From Abelmoschus esculentus (taxonomy: Eukaryota; Streptophyta; Magnoliopsida; Malvales; Malvaceae), in assembly GCA_035048815.1 (NCBI GenBank), contig JAUCBN010000036.1, forward strand, positions 9,930,001 to 9,994,000: 64,000 bases of DNA, given 5' to 3'. Positions 46,336 through 57,061 of the stretch are shown here, in pieces. The translations under genes and the position numbers were made by a program. The notes below the pieces were generated by a model, which did no database searches, was not told the DNA's origin, and saw only the letters and a list, made by a program, of their open reading frames with translations. Position 1 is the first letter of the stretch; every line of letters begins with the position of its first letter.

Positions 46336-49300
46336 TCGCTTAAAAAGAGGGACCGTTCAATATTACATACTCTCGAAGATAGGGGTCAACCACCGCGACA
46401 TATGCTGAATGAGAAGGATCGTCCATCACGATATATGCTCTAAGAAAGCGACCATTCATTATGACATACAGTCGAAAAGAGGAGTCATTCATCGCGACAT
46501 ATACTCAAACAGAGGTATCGTCCATCACGGTATACACTCTAATAAAAGGACCGTTAATTATGACATGCACTTGAATAGAGGGGTTATTCATTGCGATATA
46601 CACTCAAAGAGAGGGGTCGTCCATCATAGTATACGCTTAAAGAGAGGGACCGTTTTCCATGACATACACTCAGAGTGAGGGGTCATTCATCGCGACATAC
46701 GCTCAAAGAGAGCGATCATCCATCGTGGTATACGCTCAAAGAGATGGACCGACGATTATGACATACGCTCGAAGAGTGGGGTCATTCATCGCGACTAATG
46801 CTCAGAGAGATAGGTCGTCCATCACGTTATATGCTCTAAGAAAAGGACTGTTTATTATAACATGCCCTCGAAGAGAGGGATCTTTCATCGCGACATACGC
46901 TCAAGGAGAGGGATCGTCCATCGCGGTATACGCTCAATGAGAGTTCACCATGTCATGCACTCGAAGAGAGGGGTCATTGATCGCAACATACGCTCAAAGA
47001 GAGGAGTCGTCCATCACGATATACGCTCTAATAAAGGGACCGTTAATTATGACATACGAATGAAGAGAGGGGTCATTCACTCGAACCATACGCTCAAAGA
47101 GAGTGGTCATGGATCACGGTATACTCTCAAAGTGACGGACCGTTCATTATGACATGCACTCGAAGTGAGGGGTCATTCATGGCGACATATGCTCAAGGAG
47201 TGGGACCATTCATTATTACATACACTCGAATAGAGAGGTCATTCATCACGATATACTATCAAAGAGAGGGTCGTCCATCATGGTATACGCTGAAAGAGAG
47301 CGACCGTTCACCATGACATACGCTTGAAGAGGGGAATCATTCATCACAACATGCGTTAAAAGATAGGGGTTGACCATCACGGCATACGCTCGAAGAGAGG
47401 ACCGACCATTATGACTTAAGCTCAAAGAGAGGGGTCTTTCACCGAGACATATGCTCCAATAGAGGGGTCATTCATTGTGACATACATCCAAAGAGAGGGA
47501 CCGTCCATTTTGACATACTCTAAAAAGAGCGGTCATTCATCACGACGTACGCTCTAAGAAAGCGGTCGTACATTATGACATGCACTCGAAGAGAGGGGTC
47601 AATCATCGCAACATTCACTCTAAGAGAGGTGTCGTCCATCATGGTATACGCTCTAAGAAAGGGTTTGTTCATTATAACATGGAAACGAAGAGAGGGGTCA
47701 TTCATCGTGACATACGCTCAAACCAAAGGTCGTCCATCATGGTATACGCTCAAAGAGAGGAACCGTTCACCATGACATGCACTTGATGAGAGGGGTTATT
47801 CATCGTGACATACGCTCAAAGAGTAGAGTCGTCCACCACGATATACACTCTAAGAAAGCGACCGTTCATTATGACTTGCACTCGAAGATAGGGGTCATTC
47901 ATAACGATATACTCTCAAAGAGAGGTATCGTCCATCACGGTATATGCTCTAAGAGAAGAGTCGTTCATCGCGACATACGCTCAAACAAAAGAGTCGTCCA
48001 TCACGGTATACGCTCTAAAAATAGACCGTTCATTATGACATGCACTCGAAGAGAGGAGTTATTAATCCCGGAATACGCTCAACGAAAGGTGTCGTCCATC
48101 ACGATATATGCTCAAAGAGAGGGACTATTCATTATGACACACTCCCGAAGAGAGGTGTCATTCACCGCTACATTTGCTCAAAGAGAGGGGTTGTCCATCA
48201 TGGTATATGCTCTAAGAAAGGGATCGTTCATTATGACATGCGCTCGAAAAGAAGGATCATTCATCGCGACATACACTCAATGAGAGGGTTCGTCCATCAC
48301 GGTATACCCTCAAAGAAAGGGTCCGTTCACCATGACATGCACTCGAAGAGATGGTTCATTCATTGCAACATACGCTAAAGAGAGGGGTCGTCCATCATGG
48401 TATACGCTCTAAGAAAGGGTTCGTTCATTATAATATACACTCGAAGAGAGAGGTCATTCATCGTGACATACGCTCAAATAGAGGGTCGTCCATCACGGTA
48501 TACGCTCAAAGAGAGGGACTGTTCACCATGACACGCATTCGTAGATAGGGGTCGTTCATCGCAACATACACTCATAGAGAGGGGTCATCCATCACGGTAT
48601 ACGCTCAAAAAGAGGGACTGTTCATCATGAAATGCACTCGATGAGAGTTGTTGTCTAACACGGTTTACGCTAAAAGAGAGGGACTATTCACTATGGCATG
48701 CACTTGAAAAGAGGGTCATTCATCGCGACTTACGCTCAAAGAGAGGTGTCGTCCATAACAATATATGCTCTAAGAAAGGGACCGTTCATTAAGCCTTGCT
48801 CTCGAAGAGAGAGGTCACTCATCGCGACATACACCCAAAGAGAGGGGTCGTTTTTCACGGTATACGTTCAAAGAGAGGGACCGTTCACCATGACATACAC
48901 TCGAAGAGAGGGTTCATTCATCGCGATATACGCTCAATGACAGGGGTCATCCTTCACGGAATTCGATCAAAAAGAGGGACATTTCATTACGACATACGCT
49001 CGAAGAGAATGGTCATTTACCGTGACAAACTCTCAAATAGAGAGGTCGTCCATCACGGTATAAGCTCTAAGAAAGGGACTGTTCATTATGACATGCACTC
49101 GGAGAGAGGAGTCATTGATCGTTACATACACTAGAAGAGAGAGGTTATCTATCACGGTATACGCTCAAAGAGAAGGATCGTCCACCATAATATGCACTCG
49201 AAGAAAGGTGTCATTCATCGCGACATAAGCTCAAAGAGAAGAGTCGTCCATGACGGTATACGCTCCGAAAATGGATCGTTCATTATGACATGAACTCGAA

Positions 49301-51951
49301 GAGAGGGGTCCTTGATCGCGGAATACACTCAAAGAGAGGAGTCGTCCATCACGGTTTACGCTCAAAGAGAGGGACCATTCACCATGACATGCAATCAAAG
49401 AGAGGAGTCGTCTATCACGGTATATGCTAAAAGAGAGGGACCATTCACCATGACTTACACTTGAAAAGAGGGGATATTCATCGTGACTTAGGCTCAAAGA
49501 GAGGTGTCGTCCATCACGGTATACGCTTTAAGAAAGTGACCGTTCATTATGATTTGCACTTGAAAAGAGGGGTCATTCATCGCGATATACACTAAAAGAG
49601 GGGTTGTCCGTCACGGTATACGCTCAAAGAGAGGGACCGTTCACCTTGACGTACACTCGAAGAGAGGGGTCATTTATTGCGACTTACACTCAAAGAGAAG
49701 GTTATCCATCACGGAATTCGATCCAAGAGTGGGATCATTCATTATGGTATAATCACGAAGATAGTGGTCATTCACAGCAACATACGCTCAAAGAGAGGGG
49801 TCGTCCATCACAGTATACGCTCTAAAAAAGGGACTATTCATTATGATATGCACTCAAAGAATGGTGTCATTGTTCGCGACATAAGTTTAAAGAGAAGAGT
49901 CGTCCATCATGGTATACGCTCTAAGAAAAGGACCATTCATTAGGACATTCCCTCGATGAGAGGGTTCATTCATCGCGAAATACACTCGAAGAGAGGGTTC
50001 GTCCATCACTGTATAACCACAAAGAGAGGGTCCGTTCATCATAACATGCACTTGAAGAGAATGGTCATTCATCGCGACATACGGTCAAAGAGAAGAGTCG
50101 TCCATCACGGTATACACTCCAAGTAAGGGACCATTAATTATGACATACACTCGAAGCGCGGGGTCATTCATTGTGACAAATGCTCAATGTGAAGAGTCGT
50201 CCATCACGGTATATATTCTAAGAAAGGGACCGTTCATTATAACATGCACTAGAAGAGAGAGGTCATTCATCTTGACAAACGCTCAAAGAGAGGGGTCTTC
50301 CATCATGGTATAAGCTTTAAGTAAGGGACCGTTCATTATGACATGCACTCGGAGAGAGGGGTCATTGATCGCAACATAAGCTCGAAGAGAGGGGTCGTCT
50401 CTCACTGTGACATACACTCAAAGAGAAGAGTCGTCCATCACGCTATACGTTAGAGGGACTATTGATTATGACATGCACTACCGGATACGCTCTAAGAGAG
50501 GGGTCATCCATGATGGTATACATCCTAAGAAAGCTTTCGTTCATTATAACATGCACTTGAAGAGAGGGGACATTCATCGTGACATACGCTCAAAGAAAGG
50601 GTCAACCATCATAGGATTCACTCAAAGAGAGGGACCGTTCACCATGACATGCACTCGAAGAGAGGAGTCGTTCATCGCGACATACGCTCAAAGAGAATAG
50701 TTGTCCGTCTTGGTATATACTCTAAAAATGGATCGTTCATTATGACATGCGCTCAAAGAGAAAAGTTTTCCGTCATGATATATGCTCTAAGAAAGGGACC
50801 GTTTATTATGACATACACTCGAAGGTAGAGGTCATTCCTCGTGATGTAGCTCAAAGAGAGGTGTCATCATCATGATATACACTTTAAGAAAGTGACCATT
50901 CATTATAACATGCACTCGAAGAGAGGGGTCATTCATCGCGATAAACTCTCAAAGAGAAGGGTCGTCCGTCACGGTATACACTCTAAGAAAGGGACCATTT
51001 ATTATATCTTGCACTCGAAGAGACGGGTCATTCCTCGTGACATACACAAAAAAGAGATGTCATCCATCACGGTATACGCTCAAAGAGAGGGACCGTTCAC
51101 CATGACATGCACTCGAAGAGAGAGGTCGTCCATCACAGTATATGCTCTAAGAGAGGGGTCATCCATCACGATATTCGATCAAAGAGATGGACCGTTGATT
51201 ATGACATACGCTAGAAGAAAGTGGTCGTTCACCCCAACATACGCTTTAAGAAAAGAACTATTCATTATGATATGCACACAAAGAGTGGGATCATTCATCA
51301 TGACATACGTTTAGAGTGAACAGTCATCCATCACGATATACGCTCTAAGAAAGGGACCGTTTATTATGACATGCGCACGGAGACAGTCAGACAGGGGTCA
51401 TTGATCGCGACATACGCTCTAAGAGAGGGGTCGTCGATCATTACGACATACGCACCAAGAGAGTAATCGTCCATCACGGTATACGTTAGAAGAAAGGGAT
51501 TGTTCATTATGACATGCACTCGAAGTGAGAGATCATTCATCATGACATACGCTTAATGAGAAGAGTCGTCCACCATGATATACGCTCTAAGAAAGCGACC
51601 GTTCATTATGACATACACTCAAAGAGAGGGGTCATTCATCACGATATACGCTCAAAAAGAGGGGTCGTCCATTATGATATACGCTCTAAGAAAGGGTCTG
51701 TTCATTATAACAAGCACTCGAAGAGAGGGGTCATTCATCGCAACATAGGATTGTCCATCACGGTATACGCTCAAAGAGAGGGACCGTTCATCATGACATG
51801 CACTCGACGAGAGGGGACGCCCATCACAATATACGCACAAAGGGAAGAGTCATCCATCACGGTATACGCTCAAAGAAAGGGTCTTCCTTTACGGTATATG
51901 CTCAAAGAGAGAGACCGTTCACCATGACATACACTCGAAGAGAGGGGTCGT
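46336..51951 (+). repeat. 33-bp satellite, third segment
   Basis: 5.6 kb of satellite in the same orientation. It resumes with CGCTTAAAAAGAGGGACCG, close to the register in which the array stopped at 35274 (GGTATACG). Distinctive variants such as CACGG(A/T)ATTCGATC recur at about 48955, 49707 and 51165 and, more diverged, near 34145, suggesting local higher-order structure. The open frames (for example 47777-48283, 50892-51314, 51556-51927) reflect the 11-codon unit. Confidence 0.97.
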
Positions 51952-52164
51952 TGATGAGTGCCTAAAATGCAGTTATTTAATACCCTTCTCATTGTACTTT
52001 AAGCATCTAATATACACCCACTTGAACCAAATTATGAACTCTTTGCTCAAATATTGGATATTCCGTTATCATCACTTACAAAGTTAATATTTAGAGAGAA
52101 TGTAGATATTTTTACATATTCTGTACATGCAGGAATATCCAGAGCAGAAGCGGCAGAGAAGCAG
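51952..52164 (+). repeat. 5' tip of a second Athila-like LTR
   Basis: It starts TGATGAGTGCCTAAAATG directly against satellite. It follows the layout of the Athila LTR at 35275 (TGATAA(G/C)TGCTCAA start; ACTTG(A/G)A(C)C(A/T)AA..ATGAACT; a GCAGG stretch near base 185) at much lower identity. Element D cuts it at 52164; the rest must lie beyond the right edge. No coding sequence. Confidence 0.7.
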
Positions 52165-55100
52165 TGTAACATCCCATTTTTGGGGTTATTAGTTTAGGCT
52201 TAGTTAGGAGAATTTGATTCGGGTCGAATGGGGTTCTCCGGTTCATTGTTCCGGGAAAAATAAAATAAGGATATTTTTAATTAAGAAAAATAATAGTTTT
52301 GGAATATGGTTTGAAATATTAAAAATATGTTTCAAAATTAAAAGAAAATAATTTGGATTTTATAATGATTTTTAATTATACTTAATTATGCATAAGTGAT
52401 CGATTTGTAATTTTTGGAGAATTGGAGGACTATTTTGTAATTTTCGGAAAAAAATCATTGTTTTAGTGACTAAATTGAAAAGAAAGCTTAACTTAGAATC
52501 CTTAGAGGTCCATAAACCCATTTCTAATTTTTAATAATGATTTATTCACCAAAATGTGTTTTTAATTACTTTAATTAGATTTTTAATTATTTTCTCTCAA
52601 AACCACTTTTTCACTTATTTTCTCTCATCTTTTTCTCTCATTTTCTCTCCATTTTCTCTTCATCTTTTCTCTTCAATTCCTTGCTGATTTTTGCATATTT
52701 TTCAACAAAGATTACATCATTTGCATCATCTTTCCATCCTTTACAAAACCTAAGCATCAATTTCATCAAATCTACATCAAATTGCAAGGAATCAAGAAGG
52801 AGAAAATTACATATTTTTGGTGAATAGATCTTAAAGGTAATTTTCTAGATTTTTATTCGTTTCTAAGGTTCTTTATTGAAATTCCCAAGTATTACCTTGC
52901 TAATCTTTGAATAAAAACTTAATTCCATGTTTTTAATGTTAGATCTAGTGTTTTTGTAGAAGTTTTTGTGAAATCTTTTTGAATCTCATGTAATGCTGGA
53001 ATTAGATGGATTCAATTGTGTTTTTATGTTAATTAAATGATTAATTGAACCTTCATTTGATAGCATATTAATTTAATCCCGGAATAATGCAATTGGTGTA
53101 GTTTTAAGGTACTTTTCGGTTGTTTTATGGGCTGTTTTAGATGCTTAAATGTTGCTGGAGATATAAGGATGGTTTGGATGTGTTTTTGGATCATAATAGA
53201 GGTGTATTAGATGTTAGATTCGTTAGGTTTGGGGTTGATGTTGTTCGGATGTGTTTCGGCTTAGTTTACGGTCTTTTCGACTAAGTTTTCAGTAGTTTAA
53301 TGGTGATCGGATATGGCTGTTGGTTTGAGCATGTTATGATGTGAGAATGCTCTGTTTTTAATGTTGTAGAAGAGGTACAAGAAGAAGCTTGAGTGCTGGT
53401 GCGTTGGTGCGATCATCGGATAGCGGCGGAAGCTCGTTTCGCTTGTTGGTGAGTGATTACGGATTTAAAGCGAATCTCGTTTGGTACGTTCTGTTTTTTG
53501 GGGACTATGGAAGAGTGTGAAAACCTTCCATAGTTCAAGAGTAAGTAAAGTAATTGTTTTTGATAAACCGATATGAGTTTCGGCTACTTTTTTTTTATAA
53601 AGGCATTATGTTGAGAATGCAATGAGATTTATGTAAATGCATGAGCATGATTTGAAATGGTGCATACATGAGAATTACTTGCTGAAATGCATAGCTTATT
53701 TAGTATCCATGATTATGGAAAATTATGAGAAATGATTTGGAATACAATGTGGTTAATTGCCTTATACATGATGGTGCCTTTAGGCATGGCTTTGGTTCAT
53801 TTGTTGAGCATATTATGCATGCATTATGAGCAGCAAGTTATCATGTACATTTGTTTATGATATTGGCTTAGTGACACTAACTTTAGATTCGAATACGAAT
53901 GACATGTCAATAGGATTGAGTGCACTATAAAATAGAGAGAATATTGATATTGCCTACACGTAAACAAGGGTGACTTTGTGTCCAACCGTGCGTGGTAGTG
54001 CCGCCTATACGTAGACAAGGGTGACTTTGTATCCGACCGTGCGTGTAGAGCTTGCCTATATGTAGACAAGGGTGACTTTGTGTCCGACCGTGCATATAGT
54101 TGACCCATACGTAAACAAGGGTGACTTTGTGTCCAACCGTGCTTAATAGGGGATAACATGTATACAAGGGTGACTACGTGTCCGACCGATGCATGTTGAG
54201 AAAAAGGATCCGTGTATTCGGTGAACCCAAGGTTCACATTAATTGGTCACTAGAATGCCAATATACATACATGAATTTGAGAATAAGATTGTACATCATT
54301 TATAAATTGTTTTAGAAAGGTTATGTGAACTCAAGGATGCATATGATTTGAAGAACATGAGCATGAGGTGTTAGCATGCATGATTTAACAATGTATTACA
54401 ATCTATGGTTTCATCATGTTTTTAAATAGATGCATTGATGATTTATGTAGAGCTTCCTCACTAAGCATGTTTGCTTAAGCTCTCTTTTCATCCATGCAGA
54501 GAAATAAAGGCACTTGGAGCTACGTTCGAGGCAAGGAAACCAAGGGGAAGATCACTTTGAATTTGGTATGTTTTTGGCAAATAAATTGGGCAAGGCAATG
54601 TGTAACACAATCTATGTGGAGAGAGTGTACTTAGGCTTTGGTTCATGTTGTAATAAGACCATCATTGTTTGATTGTTAATTGTTGAACTTTGGATTTGTT
54701 TAAGTTGTTGAAGCATGTAGTAGTATGATTGCTATGTTGCTAGTCAATCTTTAGGAAGCATGCCTATAGGTCTCCTTGTGATTTTTCTTCCAAATGATTT
54801 AAGGTGTGTTTATGTTGATGGAGTTGCCTAGGAAGGTTGCATATAGTTTCGGGTTATTAAAGTTTATACTTGGGTTGGTTTAGATGAGCTTAATACATCT
54901 CACCTCAGTCCCGAATACAGGGGGTATCGGAACACCCTGGGGCAGTATCGATACCCCTATGCATATTTGAACGTTTGCTTCTTACTAGGGTTCGGTACCA
55001 AAAGCTACTGGGCATGGTGTTCCGAAACACCCTATGGTTGTTTCGGAACAGGTGGCCATAGTTCGAACCATGGTCCAAATCAAAAGTTCACTGGACACAT

Positions 55101-55668
55101 GTGTTTCGAAACACTCCAAGGCTGTTTCAAAACACATGTCCTAGAAAGGGCAATTCGAGAGTTTTGAATGCATGAAATGTAGGATTTAATTTAGTAAGCA
55201 AATACAGTGGATTTATGAGTAATTTAGGAGGTGTTGTGACACCATGATTCATGTTTTAACCCGAACACACATCGAATGATAAAAGATGGATGAAATACCT
55301 AATATTACATACTTTGCAATTAAGTCCATAAATGCTAGAACGTAAAATCGATTAACTAAGATACCTTGTTTGATCTCTCATTGTATGGTGAATGTGTTAA
55401 GCTTGCTTATTTGTTAACCGGTGAATTGTTTGTGGATATGGTGATTCAAATTAGTTCCTTACATTTTGGTGTCTAATCATGTATGTGTTTAATTAATCGA
55501 CTTATAATGGTTGAATTGCGTTCGTCTCTGTGTTACCTGAGTTAATTACACATAGGTATTACGGTTTTCAGGGTCGTTTATCGGATCGGACCCTCACGGG
55601 TTTGGTTTGATATTCCCTGTGTGACCCATTAGTACTAGATCCGTCTAAGCCGGGCTAAGGGGGTTACA
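52165..55668 (+). repeat. 5' LTR of element D
   Basis: 3504 bp with standard termini. Bases 52165 to about 54777 follow the LTRs of A, B and C, including ~50-bp tandem repeats at 53955-54200. From about 54778 to 55550 the sequence is unrelated to theirs by eye. The last ~115 bp again match (GGGTTTGGTTTGATATTCCC to GGGGGTTACA). Confidence 0.92.
54918..55141. repeat. Inverted repeats and palindromes in D LTR
   Basis: GTTCCGAAAC at 55019-55028 pairs exactly with GTTTCGGAAC at 55040-55049. GTGTTTCGAAACAC at 55101-55114 is a perfect palindrome followed by GTTTCAAAACACATGTCC, which pairs imperfectly with the bases before it. GGGGGTATCGGAAC and GTATCGATACCCC also lie in the block. Position matches the TTTCGAAA clusters of the other LTRs although the sequence differs. 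Confidence 0.85.
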
Positions 55669-55673
55669 TTTGG

Positions 55674-55687
55674 TGGTATCAGAGCCA
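55674..55687 (+). promoter_or_regulatory. Primer binding site of D (initiator tRNA-Met)
   Basis: TGGTATCAGAGCCA, five bases after the LTR end, the same as in A and B. Confidence 0.96.
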
Positions 55688-56965
55688 GGTTTAAAAAGTG
55701 TGTTGTAAGGTTTGAAAAATGCATTGTTGGTTTGTAGAGTGTGTTGTTGGTTTGTCAAAGTATGTTTTGGTTTGCCATGTTTTGTGTTGGTATGTTAGAA
55801 TGTTAGGTTGAACATGACATGTTTTGTTGTGGGCATACGTATAGCTTGTGAGTGCACCTAGAATGATTATGAGTACAAGAGGTGGTGGGTTACACATTGC
55901 CAATGCCAACATGTTTTTTTTGGTGTTCTTCGTTTTCCCTTGGATCTTGCCCGAATGTAAGTTTATTATATCTTAATGTTATGTTTTAAATTGCATGTTG
56001 GAAGTTTTCGGATAATACCTCCGAGACGTGAGACACGTGCGAGCGCGAGCTTGATCACCGATGGTCAGGCAGAAGGAGAGGCAAATGTGAGGGAGGAACC
56101 GCTTCCACCTCCTCCACCAACAGGTGTGCCTCCGTTTCCAGTAGGAGGTCAGTTCGGAGACTTTTCCCTGTTCATACAGGCTATCACGGGTGCGTTTCAG
56201 GAAACTATGGCTGGAGTGCAAGTACCGGCTCCCGCACCTGCCATTTTAGTTACCCCAGGGCTACCGCTTGAGCGTTTGCATAGTTTGGAAGGTGTTAAGT
56301 TTCGTAGATTTGACTCGAGTGCAGCTGAGGAGTGGCTGGCTAGCACCGAGAGGATATTGGATCAGATGGACTGTCAGGATGCCCGTAGGATGGGTTGTGT
56401 GGTCTCTCTGCATCAGGGGGATGCTTATATATGGTGGACTACCACGAGAGCAGGGGTAGCAGTTGCTAACCTGACTTGGGAGTACTTCAGGACCGCCTTT
56501 GTGTGGAAGTTTTTGGGTCCTCAGTACGAGGATGCGTGGAAGAGGGAGTTTATGTCCCTGGTGCAGGGCACTAGGAGTGTGGCTGACTATGAGATACAGT
56601 TTATCAGATTGAGTCACTATGCTCCTGAGTTGGTTCCAACGGAGCGTAAGAGGTGTGATAGGTTCCGATATGGTTTGGATCCGGAGATCAAGACATACTT
56701 GTTGGTTGCGGAGTACACTGAGTTTGATGTGCTCGTGAATCGCGCTAAGGATGTTGAGGAGTCTTTGAGGGAGGCTAGGAAGTCTTCCGATGTCGGAAAG
56801 AGGCCTGCTGAGGCTAGTACCCAAGGTGGTAAGGGTAAGAAGTTTTTGGATAACCGTTATAGAGCTGATCGACGCCGGGGTGATGCTCATCATTTTGGTA
56901 AGGGTAAGAAGTTTTCGGACACGATGGTCGTGCTTAGCATTTTGGTAAGGGTGGTGGTGATGCAG

Positions 56966-57061
56966 CAGTTTGTAACTTGTATTCTAAACGCCATCCGGGA
57001 GAGTGTTGGTGGGTCACTGGTGCCTGTATGGGTTATGGATCTAAGGATCACAGGAGGAGGG
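56966..57061 (+). pseudogene. Gag zinc-knuckle segment of D, left of S
   Basis: In the shifted frame the sequence reads CNLYSKRHPGECWW and then CMGYGSKDHRRR. It continues after S as DCPRFAGEAG. It is a CCHC knuckle (C-x2-C-x4-H-x4-C) in which the second cysteine codon is TAT (Tyr). The knuckle binds RNA in working Gag. S interrupts it between the histidine and the last cysteine. Confidence 0.8.
57057..57061. repeat. Target-site duplication of S, left copy (GAGGG)
   Basis: GAGGG directly before S, repeated at 60646-60650. Confidence 0.93.

Larger units (their letters stand above)
55976..57061 (+). pseudogene. Tekay-type gag, main part (element D)
   Basis: Long frame with a retrotransposon Gag domain: LEGVKFRRFDSSAAEEWLAS, MGCVVSLHQGDAYIWW, NLTWEYFRTAFVWKFLG, MSLVQGTRSVADYEIQF and DRFRYGLDPEIKTYL. 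The nearest upstream ATG is 55976, but Gag of this lineage usually begins MPPRR; here that codon is ATA (56015-56017, then PPRRETRAS), so the natural start appears lost. A frameshift near 56920-56950 puts the zinc knuckle in another frame. S is inserted at 57062. Confidence 0.9.

Noticed and set aside
13788..51951. Regular ~33-bp repeats resembling a CRISPR array
   Set aside because: Units are contiguous with no unique spacers, drift gradually, extend for many kilobases and lie among plant retrotransposons.
55954..55965. GAATGTAAGT near the D gag leader as an intron donor (also in A and B)
   Set aside because: The GTAAGT match is good, but no convincing acceptor with a sensible reading frame follows; left as unproven.
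56261..56893. 210-codon minus-strand frame opposite D gag
   Set aside because: Shadow of the gag coding strand; no domain on the minus strand.
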